The notes beneath the pieces were generated by a model. It saw nothing but the letters and a program-made list of their open reading frames with translations. It did not search any database and was not told where the DNA came from. A stretch of 13,978 bases of DNA. Source: an uncultured Pseudomonadota bacterium. GTDB taxonomy: Bacteria; Pseudomonadota; Gammaproteobacteria; Methylococcales; Methylomonadaceae. Made by a program: the position numbers and the translations under genes. Of the stretch, positions 7,873 through 13,978 are shown piece after piece; position 1 is the stretch's first letter; each line of letters starts with the position of its first letter. Where the stretch lies: positions 1 to 13,978 of the forward strand of contig CAIVBX010000106.1 of the NCBI GenBank assembly GCA_903904275.1, given 5' to 3'.

Positions 7873-9312
7873 ATGAAAATCGTCTTGTTCATTTTGTTAC
7901 TGCTCAACGGTTGTGCGTGGCTACCTGAAGACAGTAAACGCGCAGAATTATTACAACTTTCGCCGCAAACGCAAACCTTAGCAACAGACAACAGTCACGC
8001 CGAAAAAATCATTCATGCTTGGGTAAAACCTCAATGGTGGCGCAACTTTCATAACATGGAATTAAATCGATTGATTGAAACGGCATTGAAAGAAAATCCC
8101 AGTTTGCACGCCGCAACAGCACGTTTAACGCAAGCCGAAGCGGTCGCAGATTTCCAAGAAGCAGAAATGTTGCCCAGCATCAATGCGAATGCGGAATTTC
8201 ATCAACGGCGTTTTTCAAAAACCGATTTTTATGGTTCAAATGGCGGACAAACTTTCACGGGCGCGTATATCGACCCTGCTGTTTTTCGCTACCACTTGGA
8301 TTTGTGGGATAAAGACAAAGCCAAATTAGAAGCCGCTCTTGGCAAAGAACAAGCGCAGGCTTCGGAATTAGCCGTGACACAACTTTTGCTAAGTACCGCG
8401 ATTGCACGCAATTATATTGAATTGTGTTCAGTGGAAGAAGATGTTGAATTACTCGAAAAATTAACCGAAAAAGCACAGGAAAAATTGCAGTTTGTGACCT
8501 TGCGTTGGCAACAAGGTTTGAGCAGTCAAGACCCTGTTCACGCGAATGAACAAAAACTCGAAACGCTAAATCAACAAAAAGTCAGCGTTCAAACGCAAGC
8601 GCAACTTTTACGCAATCGTTTAGCAACATTAGCAGGCAAACAAACCGACTGGGCAAAAACCATTCACGCAACTGAAACGCACGTCGCGGTTTATTTGCCG
8701 TTACCTGACGTTTTATCAATCGGACTTTTGGCTCATCGTCCTGATGTAGTTGCAGCATTGTGGCGCGTGGAATCTGCCGCAAAACTAATTCAAGTTGCAA
8801 AAACTGAATTTTATCCCGACGTGAATTTAGTGGGTTTTGCAGGGTTACGAAGTCTAAATTTGAAAGATTTATTTTTATCACACGGCGCAAGTGTCGCTTA
8901 TGGCATAGGACCTACGGTGACATTGCCAATTTTTGAAGGTGGACGTTTAGATGCAGAATTGAAAAATCAACAAGCCGCTTATGATGTTGCTGTCGAAACG
9001 TACAATCAAACACTGCTCATCGCCGTGCAACAAGTGGCGGACAACATAGCGCAATGGCGGCAAACCATTGAACAAGATGCCTCTCAAGCACGAGCGATTG
9101 AAGCGGCAAAAGCTGAATTAAATTTAATGCAAAACCGTTATCAAGCGGGTTTAAGTTCGCGCGACGGCTTGATTGATACCGAATTTGATTTGCTGCAACA
9201 ACAACTTACTGACAGCAAATTACATACTGCCCATTTATTATCCGTCGTTGGGTTAATTGAAGTCCTTGGTGGCGGCTACGAAAATCAGGCTTTACCGAGC
9301 AAAAAACAATGA
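7873..9312 (+). CDS. NodT/OprM-type outer-membrane efflux lipoprotein
   Basis: 479 residues. A short lipoprotein signal peptide ends LLLLNGC, with Cys14 as the lipidation site; Asn at -2 is unusual but tolerated. Two OEP repeats follow, at about 60-250 and 275-460. The first opens with WWRNFHNMELNRLIETAL and NPSLHAATARLTQAEA, the typical start of the family. The second contains LAHRPDVVAALWRVESAA, FYPDVNL and a PTVTLPIFEGGRLDAELKN stretch. The protein should form a trimeric channel across the outer membrane and periplasm that docks with the adaptor encoded next. GAGGAA at 7859-7864, inside the end of the transporter gene, serves as ribosome binding site. It has its own operon place instead of relying on a distant TolC. 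Confidence 0.93.
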   Translation: MKIVLFILLLLNGCAWLPEDSKRAELLQLSPQTQTLATDNSHAEKIIHAWVKPQWWRNFHNMELNRLIETALKENPSLHAATARLTQAEAVADFQEAEMLPSINANAEFHQRRFSKTDFYGSNGGQTFTGAYIDPAVFRYHLDLWDKDKAKLEAALGKEQAQASELAVTQLLLSTAIARNYIELCSVEEDVELLEKLTEKAQEKLQFVTLRWQQGLSSQDPVHANEQKLETLNQQKVSVQTQAQLLRNRLATLAGKQTDWAKTIHATETHVAVYLPLPDVLSIGLLAHRPDVVAALWRVESAAKLIQVAKTEFYPDVNLVGFAGLRSLNLKDLFLSHGASVAYGIGPTVTLPIFEGGRLDAELKNQQAAYDVAVETYNQTLLIAVQQVADNIAQWRQTIEQDASQARAIEAAKAELNLMQNRYQAGLSSRDGLIDTEFDLLQQQLTDSKLHTAHLLSVVGLIEVLGGGYENQALPSKKQ

Positions 9313-10487
9313 ATCACGAACATATCAAAGCGAAATCGCCTCGCCGCTTAAAATTTCAGCAACACCGTAATTACCATTTGATTTTAGTGACGATGATAGC
9401 GTTACTGATTGCAGGTGCTTACGGATTTTATTGGTGGCACTATTCAAACAAATTTGTTGTAACTAATGATGCGTATATCGCGGGAAATCTCATTCCACTT
9501 AAAGCGCAAACTAGCGGCACAGTGATTGATGTCCGCGTGGACAATACCCAATTTGTAAAACAAGGTGATGTATTGGTGCGTTTAGATGGCTTGCAAGCGC
9601 AAGTTACACTTGAACAAGCCGAAGCGAATTTAGCCCAAAATGTGCGCGAAGTAGAAACACTGTTTAGCAAATCGGAAATGTTACGGCAAAAAATGGTTTC
9701 GCAAGAATCGATATTGCATCGTAATCAACGGGATTTAGCACGTTATCGCAGCGTTGCAAATGAAGGCGTGGTGTCGGCGCAGCAAATCGAAAATACCGAG
9801 TTTCAAGTGCGCGAACAAGAAGCCGAAGTGGCTCAACTTCGTGCAGAATTGAGTGGTGCAGAAGCGTTAATTCGCAACACTTCTCCTGTCGATAACCCGA
9901 AAGTGTTACAAGCGATTGCTCAATTTAAACAGACGTATTTAGACAAAATACGGCAAGAAATTATTGCGCCTGTTTCAGGTTATGTTGCTAAACGTAGCAT
10001 TCAAATTGGCGATCAGGTTCATCCAGAAACATCGCTGTTAATTATCGTGCCGCTGGATTATTTATGGGTCGAAGCGAATTTTTTAGAAAATGAATTAGTG
10101 AATGTGCAACCTGGTCAGCCTGTGGAAATTACGGTGGATTTGTATGGCTCGAAAGTGGTTTATCACGGTGACGTTTTAGGGCTTGGCGCGGGAACAGGTA
10201 GCGTTTTTGGTTTGTTACCGCCTGATAATGCGACAGGAAATTATATTCACATTGTTGAGCGTGTGCCTGTACGAATTGGTTTGAAAGCTGAAGAATTGCA
10301 AGCCAATCCGCTGCGCCCAGGATTATCGAGTTTTGTACAAATTGATACCCGTTCAAAAGGGGAATCCGTGCTAAAACCGCTTACACCAACGATGAATTAT
10401 CAAACGGATGTTTATAGTCATCAATTGGAAAATGTCGATATTTTGATTCGAAAAATTATTGAAAAAAATCGGAAATCTAAAATGTAA
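9309..10487 (+). CDS. emrA-like: EmrA/HlyD-type membrane fusion (adaptor) protein
   Basis: 392 residues, overlapping the channel gene by four bases (ATGA), so translation is probably coupled; no strong ribosome binding site is visible. A single inner-membrane helix at about 23-44 is followed by VVTNDAYIAGNLIPLKAQTSG (split lipoyl half, about 50-94), an alpha-helical coiled-coil hairpin at about 95-210, the second lipoyl half IIAPVSGYVAKRSIQIGD (218-235) and a beta-barrel. The segment GTGSVFGLLPPDNATGNYIH, followed by IVERVPVRI, is diagnostic of EmrA-type adaptors of DHA2 transporters. It links the transporter to the outer-membrane channel in the periplasm. It is the last gene of the operon; no convincing terminator separates it from the convergent yraN 31 bases on. 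Confidence 0.95.
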   Translation: MNHEHIKAKSPRRLKFQQHRNYHLILVTMIALLIAGAYGFYWWHYSNKFVVTNDAYIAGNLIPLKAQTSGTVIDVRVDNTQFVKQGDVLVRLDGLQAQVTLEQAEANLAQNVREVETLFSKSEMLRQKMVSQESILHRNQRDLARYRSVANEGVVSAQQIENTEFQVREQEAEVAQLRAELSGAEALIRNTSPVDNPKVLQAIAQFKQTYLDKIRQEIIAPVSGYVAKRSIQIGDQVHPETSLLIIVPLDYLWVEANFLENELVNVQPGQPVEITVDLYGSKVVYHGDVLGLGAGTGSVFGLLPPDNATGNYIHIVERVPVRIGLKAEELQANPLRPGLSSFVQIDTRSKGESVLKPLTPTMNYQTDVYSHQLENVDILIRKIIEKNRKSKM

Positions 10488-10518
10488 AAATAAGCGTCAA
10501 AGTCGTCAATCGCTACAC

Positions 10519-10893
10519 CTAAAACGTATCGAAGGCATTTTTAACCCACTCCAAATTGCCGTTACCCAAAATTCCCACGACATCAAAACGCATTGGTAGC
10601 AGTTCTTGATTCTGCAACGTGTTTAAATAAATTTCTGTTGCAGCAATCAATTTCGTTTGTTTTGACCGTGTGACACTTTCCAACGCACTACCAAATTTCA
10701 CATTTTTACGATAACGCACTTCAACAAAAACCAATGTTTTATTGTCTTTCATAATCAAATCAATTTCACCGTAATAACATCGGAAATTGCGTTCAATCAG
10801 CGTCAAACCTTGTGAAATTAAAAAATCACAGGCTTGTTGCTCCGCTTGTTCACCGCGTTGCAAATGAGCTGCTTTTGTTTGTAGTGAATTCAT
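10519..10893 (-). CDS. yraN: YraN family (UPF0102) endonuclease-like protein
   Basis: 124 residues, full length for the family. Visible signatures are RGEQAEQQACDFL at about 13-25, GLTLIERNFRCYYGEIDLIM at about 30-49, LVFVEVRYR at about 54-62, FGSALESVTRSKQTKL near 67-82 and RFDVV near 102-106. The GEID and VEVR residues form a Holliday-junction-resolvase-like PD-(D/E)XK core. Activity in DNA processing is suspected for the family but the cellular role is not settled. In many gammaproteobacteria yraN sits near rsmI and lpoA; here it instead follows a TetR repressor gene, whose 3' end it overlaps by 44 bases out of frame, so the two are probably cotranscribed and coupled. GAGG about 12 bases before the ATG is a modest ribosome binding site. 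Confidence 0.92.
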   Translation of the reverse strand: MNSLQTKAAHLQRGEQAEQQACDFLISQGLTLIERNFRCYYGEIDLIMKDNKTLVFVEVRYRKNVKFGSALESVTRSKQTKLIAATEIYLNTLQNQELLPMRFDVVGILGNGNLEWVKNAFDTF

Positions 10894-11455
10894 TTTTTAA
10901 ACTTGCCTCAATTAAAATAATCGCCGCTTGTTTAGCATGAGCGGCTGTTCCTGAATGACGTTTCATTTGTTCTGAAACAATTGCACCTTCAATCAATAAA
11001 CTTAATTGCAATGCCAAAATTTCTGGTGACTTTGCGCTACATTCTTGTGCCAATTCTGTAATATAACTGCGAAAATTATCATAAAATTCCGCTGAAACCT
11101 GATGAACTGGATTTCCTTCAACTGGAAATTCAGCCGCTGCATTGATGAATGCACAACCGCGAAATTCGGGAATTGCCATCCATTCTTCAATCACATCAAA
11201 AATTGCCAATAATTTTGCTTGCGCGGTATCGGCTTTTTGATTCACTTGCTCGACAAACCACGCCGTAAAATCCGCATCACGTTGCCGTAAAAATGCAACG
11301 ACTAATTTATCTTTAGATGGGAAATACTTGTAAAGACTCATTTTCGTTGTGTTCGCTTCTTTCACAATCGTATTAACGCCTGTAGCCCTGATACCTTGAC
11401 TGTAAAACAGCTCCGTTGCGGCTTTTAAAATTCTTTCTTTTAACGTTAATGACAT
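10850..11455 (-). CDS. TetR/AcrR-family transcriptional repressor
   Basis: 201 residues from the ATG at 11455. A longer frame reaches 11518, but that would place coding sequence over the operators, so the internal start MSLTLKERIL is preferred. The N-terminal helix-turn-helix spans about 5-55, with GIRATGVNTIVKEANTTKMS and LYKYFPSKDKLV. The C-terminal ligand and dimerisation domain contains RGCAFINAAAEFP near 99-111, a feature of a common TetR subgroup. The ligand is unknown. Two palindromes in the divergent promoter region suggest that it represses itself and the membrane protein gene at 11581. It overlaps yraN by 44 bases at its 3' end. Control of the efflux operon is less likely because no copy of these operators was seen at 6039-6220. 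Confidence 0.93.
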   Translation of the reverse strand: MSLTLKERILKAATELFYSQGIRATGVNTIVKEANTTKMSLYKYFPSKDKLVVAFLRQRDADFTAWFVEQVNQKADTAQAKLLAIFDVIEEWMAIPEFRGCAFINAAAEFPVEGNPVHQVSAEFYDNFRSYITELAQECSAKSPEILALQLSLLIEGAIVSEQMKRHSGTAAHAKQAAIILIEASLKNEFTTNKSSSFATR

Positions 11456-11490
11456 GACTAAACACGATATAAAAATAAATTGATTGTAAC

Positions 11491-11506
11491 TATACAGGTC
11501 AGTATA
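11491..11506. promoter_or_regulatory. TetR operator 1 (imperfect palindrome)
   Basis: TATACAGGTCAGTATA has five-base perfect arms (TATAC/GTATA) and shares the ATACAG...GTAT outline of operator 2, centred 29 bases away. On the minus strand it contains TATACT and overlaps TATAGT, candidate -10 elements for the repressor gene, so binding there would be autoregulatory. Confidence 0.6.
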
Positions 11507-11517
11507 ATCAAAAACCA

Positions 11518-11537
11518 TATACAGACTGGTCTGTATA
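11518..11537. promoter_or_regulatory. TetR operator 2 (nine-base perfect arms)
   Basis: TATACAGAC-TG-GTCTGTATA is a perfect palindrome apart from its two central bases, typical of a TetR-family operator. Its right arm overlaps the -10 element TATAAT (11534-11539) of the plus-strand gene, so an occupied site should block that promoter. Confidence 0.8.
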
Positions 11538-11539
11538 AT
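11534..11539 (+). promoter_or_regulatory. -10 element of the small membrane protein gene
   Basis: A perfect TATAAT lies 41 bases before the start codon and partly inside operator 2. No good -35 is seen at 17 bases, so the promoter may be weak or use the preceding TG as a partial extended -10. Confidence 0.5.
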
Positions 11540-11580
11540 ACAAATTAACCATCAGTTAAAAAATAAATGAGGACAAGACA

Positions 11581-11970
11581 ATGGAAATTTTACTAATTGG
11601 CGCGGCATTGATGATTTTTGCACTTTTAGCGACGGCATGGTTGATGACGTTTGCAAGATGGTTTCCGATTAAAGGCATTGAAGGCGAATTTTTGCCTGAT
11701 TATAAAACATTGATTAGAGCGCACATCGATTTTGCGTTAATGGCGATATTTTGCTTAGGATTTTACGGAATTAACGTACCATTATCTGTAACGGCTTGCT
11801 GGTTGGTTGTGATAGGTGGTATTACCAATCCAATGGTTTTTGTTATTGCGGCGTTTAATCCCAAATTCTGGGAAGATTCATTTTGGAAAATTTACACCGC
11901 TGCAAGTTTTGTGGTTACTACTATCGGTTTTATTTGGATTGGTATTTCGTTATTGAAATTTGCGCTATAA
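11581..11970 (+). CDS. Small four-helix membrane protein, TetR-linked, function unknown
   Basis: 129 residues with GAGGA at 11569-11573, seven bases before the ATG. Four hydrophobic segments are visible, at about 3-24, 48-68, 71-93 and 104-127. A cytoplasmic or periplasmic loop between the first two carries the only cluster of polar residues, ending LIRAHIDFALMA; the Arg-Ala-His-Ile-Asp sequence at the entry to helix 2 and NPMVFV in helix 3 look like conserved functional positions. The size and layout recall small membrane enzymes or MAPEG-like proteins, but I cannot assign a family. It is divergent from a TetR gene with shared operators, which suggests that it is induced by a small molecule and perhaps acts on it. 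It ends 30 bases before a convergent prepilin-like gene. Confidence 0.85.
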   Translation: MEILLIGAALMIFALLATAWLMTFARWFPIKGIEGEFLPDYKTLIRAHIDFALMAIFCLGFYGINVPLSVTACWLVVIGGITNPMVFVIAAFNPKFWEDSFWKIYTAASFVVTTIGFIWIGISLLKFAL

Positions 11971-12000
11971 CCATTTTGATATTCCCACGCCTGACACCGT

Positions 12001-12807
12001 CTACAATTGGTCGCAAGGTATGTTCAAATCTGATGCAGGTGTGGGAGCTTGTAAATATAAAATGCGATCATCATTTGTTCGGGGATTTGCATCATCAATT
12101 TGAACTGCGGGTTGCATCAAATTTGTCGTGTCAAGATTTGCTAATGATGTGTCAATAGATGCCTTTTTACCATCACCTGAACCCGCAGAAACTAATCTTG
12201 CACAATAGCCTTCTTCGGGTAAATTCGCCAAATTCATGATATTTTGACAATCTTCTTGTGATGGAACTTGTAAAACAATTGGTCTTCCCCACGCATCCAA
12301 AATAGCGATATTATCAACCGTTAAATTGTCATTAACGTGTTGATAATAGTTTGAAACAATAGTTTCATTATTTTTATCTTTAAAAGAATCGTCCAATTGC
12401 TCAATATCATCTGCATTCAAGGTTAATCCACTATTTTGTAAATAAGCTCCGCGCCAACCTACATTTGTTGCAGGGTCAAATTTATCCCAGTCACATGATT
12501 CAAACAAACAGGTTAAGTTGTAATTTATACCATCACTTTTATCACAAATATCCGCGAATTCTGACTGACACGTTAAGTAACGATTAACATCGTTTTTATT
12601 TGCTGGGTAGTGTCCCAACATATCTACAGCGTAATTTTCTACAATTGCCCGCTTAATGTTTTGCATTGAAATATCAGTTGCTTCACATTGGGCTTTTTGA
12701 CCTGTCCCGTAAATATAAGGTAATCCGATGCCCGCTATCGCAATCAAACACATCAAAACAACCGTTATTTCAATTAACGTCATGCCACTTTGTTTGTATT
12801 TATTCAT
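12001..12807 (-). CDS. Prepilin-type, cysteine-rich pseudopilin-like protein
   Basis: 268 residues from the ATG at 12807; an in-frame TTG at 12819 would overlap the upstream gene. MNKYKQSG precedes MTLIEITVV, a class III signal: prepilin peptidase should cut after Gly8, leaving N-methylated Met1 with the conserved Glu at mature position 5. The hydrophobic helix runs to about residue 30. The soluble part has eight cysteines, a GWRGAYL motif, ILDAWGRPIVLQV and a SAGSGDG stretch, all typical of pseudopilin or minor pilin folds (the DxWGxP and SxGxDG elements). It is larger than a usual 150-200 residue pseudopilin. The gene starts six bases after its upstream neighbour stops, so the two form an operon. 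A role in a type IV pilus or type II secretion-like system is likely. Confidence 0.85.
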   Translation of the reverse strand: MNKYKQSGMTLIEITVVLMCLIAIAGIGLPYIYGTGQKAQCEATDISMQNIKRAIVENYAVDMLGHYPANKNDVNRYLTCQSEFADICDKSDGINYNLTCLFESCDWDKFDPATNVGWRGAYLQNSGLTLNADDIEQLDDSFKDKNNETIVSNYYQHVNDNLTVDNIAILDAWGRPIVLQVPSQEDCQNIMNLANLPEEGYCARLVSAGSGDGKKASIDTSLANLDTTNLMQPAVQIDDANPRTNDDRILYLQAPTPASDLNIPCDQL

Positions 12808-12812
12808 GTTGG

Positions 12813-13978
12813 CTACCAATCGAAAGTTAGTGAACGGTTGGGGAGAATGTCCACGATTTTGAAGTCACGACCTATTGTTGGATAAGTTACTGGCGGATTT
12901 GTCGCGTCACCACAATTAGTTATTCTAAATGTGACTTGTCCGATAGGTAAATTTTCAGATAGTAAAAACGATGCTGTTTGTATCGATAAATTGCTTATTT
13001 GTGTACTTGAATTCAATCGTTTTGGTATGCTGTTTATGTCGATGTAATACAAATCAAGACAAATTGATGGTTTTATTTTTGAACATTTTGTTGTTGCGTT
13101 CCATGTTGTGCCACTTCCTAAATTTGCAACTGTGCATTCAAGGTCGGTATATTCCGACAGCATTGTGCAGTATGACGTTGTACCATTCCAATTACCGCCG
13201 TAGTTAGTGCAAGCTAATAATTCATTAACATCAGCTCTATTTTTAGGCGTTGTTGATACCGTAACATCATCAGGCTTATAAAAATTCACATTAACTGTGG
13301 TGTAAGTTGATTTCCATTCGTTCAGTTTTATCATCGGAGAAGGATTTTCAGGAAAATCTTTGTCGTAATCCACCATCGGTGTCACTAATTCATCAAGCAA
13401 ACCATCACGCCCATAACTTTTTATAGTTAATTCACCACTTTCAGTGTAATTATCAAAAAACCAGCCGTAATTAAAATCAGGTGGAATATCATCTAAATTT
13501 GAATAGCCAAACCACTTGTGACCGTTACTTTCACAAGTATCTTGTATTGTTGAGTTTTGTGGATAATTTGCTAAATCAAAACATTTCGCTGTATTCCCCC
13601 ATCCGTCAGTAATCGCATTTGAATTATTCGGGTCATTAGTTGTTTCAATATAAGAACCTCGCCAGCCATAACCTAAGCCTGTTATGGGTATCCATTTTTT
13701 TAAATTTATTTCACAATCATTTTGGGTTGTGTATGTACTGTCAGAACAAGCAGAATCAATCTGATAAAGTTTATCTTTCCAAAGATTCCCTGCTGTCGCC
13801 AAACAAGTATCTGGGTCAGGACTAGTGCCATCAGAACAATAACCCGCATCTGTTGGGTCAGGATTGCAATTTGTCCCATCAATCAATTCCCGCAAACAAT
13901 GCGGCAACCGCCCCATATCCGCCACAAACCCGCTAACACTTGGATGCCCGTTAATCGTTTGATTTGGATTACCTAAAA
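12813..13978 (-). CDS. Cysteine-rich prepilin-like protein, N-terminus off the window
   Basis: The frame is open from the window end, so the 387 visible residues are the C-terminal part; an internal GTG at 13925 is not the real start. The visible N-terminal piece LGNPNQTINGHPSVSGFVAD followed by MGRLPHCLREL matches the region just after the helix in long prepilin-like proteins, so a class III signal is expected upstream. Further on come GYGWRGSYIE, DGWGN and SYGRDGLLDE, the same elements as in the next gene (GWRGAYL, DAWGR). There are 14 cysteines, several in a C-x(n)-G-x-W pattern: TCLATAGNLW, TCESNGHKW, ACTNYGGNW and the looser CTVANLGSGTTW. No signal, anchor or enzyme motif is visible. It probably belongs to the same pilus-like machine as its downstream neighbour. 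Confidence 0.8.
   Translation of the reverse strand, partial: LGNPNQTINGHPSVSGFVADMGRLPHCLRELIDGTNCNPDPTDAGYCSDGTSPDPDTCLATAGNLWKDKLYQIDSACSDSTYTTQNDCEINLKKWIPITGLGYGWRGSYIETTNDPNNSNAITDGWGNTAKCFDLANYPQNSTIQDTCESNGHKWFGYSNLDDIPPDFNYGWFFDNYTESGELTIKSYGRDGLLDELVTPMVDYDKDFPENPSPMIKLNEWKSTYTTVNVNFYKPDDVTVSTTPKNRADVNELLACTNYGGNWNGTTSYCTMLSEYTDLECTVANLGSGTTWNATTKCSKIKPSICLDLYYIDINSIPKRLNSSTQISNLSIQTASFLLSENLPIGQVTFRITNCGDATNPPVTYPTIGRDFKIVDILPNRSLTFDW

Noticed and set aside
7305..7991. Long minus-strand open frame opposite the transporter and channel genes
   Set aside because: It is antisense to two well-supported genes, its translation is basic and of low complexity with no recognisable motif, and it lacks a ribosome binding site.
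10488..10518. Terminator between the adaptor gene and yraN
   Set aside because: Only a four-base AGCG/CGCT pairing is visible and there is no T-run in either direction.
11456..11518. Longer TetR start at 11518
   Set aside because: It would translate through operator 1 and the candidate -10 elements and adds residues not typical of the family; the ATG at 11455 gives the normal N-terminus.
11883..12158. Plus-strand frame bridging the small membrane protein and the prepilin-like gene
   Set aside because: It overlaps both real genes in other frames and has no protein-like pattern.
1..13978. CRISPR array, insertion sequence or transposase
   Set aside because: No regularly spaced identical repeats of suitable size, no terminal inverted repeats with flanking duplications and no transposase motif were seen.

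Overview
The window looks like chromosome from a moderately AT-rich gammaproteobacterium. The evidence is a tmRNA 3' end ending in CGCCTCCACCA, a yraN-type gene, a sigma-54 enhancer-binding protein with a matching -24/-12 promoter, an EmrA/EmrB/OMF efflux operon, a chemoreceptor and prepilin-type genes. The combination would suit Methylococcales or Thiotrichales, but nothing here settles the genus.

Layout. (1) 1-2269 is probably the far end of an integrated island. It holds the C-terminus of an unidentified protein and an intact AIPR-family gene with a likely nuclease N-terminus. It ends in an isolated copy of the last 26 bases of a tmRNA (ssrA) gene, followed by a strong terminator. No tmRNA body lies upstream, as expected for the distal att repeat of an element inserted in ssrA. 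(2) 2506-4216 is a decayed chemoreceptor gene with four frame changes and an apparent internal deletion. (3) 4254-10487 is the functional centre. It comprises a PAS-PAS-AAA+-Fis enhancer-binding protein, a 180-bp control region (CACGATA repeats as candidate enhancer site, GGCAC-N5-TTGCA promoter, a perfect 17-bp palindrome at the expected transcription start), and a tightly packed operon for a complete tripartite drug efflux pump: inner-membrane DHA2 transporter, outer-membrane lipoprotein channel and periplasmic adaptor. (4) 10519-11970 has yraN and a TetR-family repressor on the minus strand, overlapping by 44 bp. They are divergent from a small four-helix membrane protein, with two palindromic operators between. 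(5) 12001-13978 (minus) holds two tandem cysteine-rich prepilin-like genes; the upstream one runs off the window.

How the parts work together. The enhancer-binding protein, through its two PAS domains, probably senses an intracellular or redox cue, binds upstream of the efflux operon and opens the sigma-54 promoter, so the pump would be made only on demand. The TetR repressor probably controls itself, yraN and the small membrane protein. The two prepilin-like proteins probably belong to a type IV pilus or type II secretion-like machine encoded to the right of the window. The most interesting points are the ssrA att boundary beside a defence-type gene, the self-contained sigma-54 efflux module with its unusual operator layout, and the Cys/Trp modules in the prepilin-like protein. 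No CRISPR array, rRNA, complete tRNA or insertion sequence was seen.
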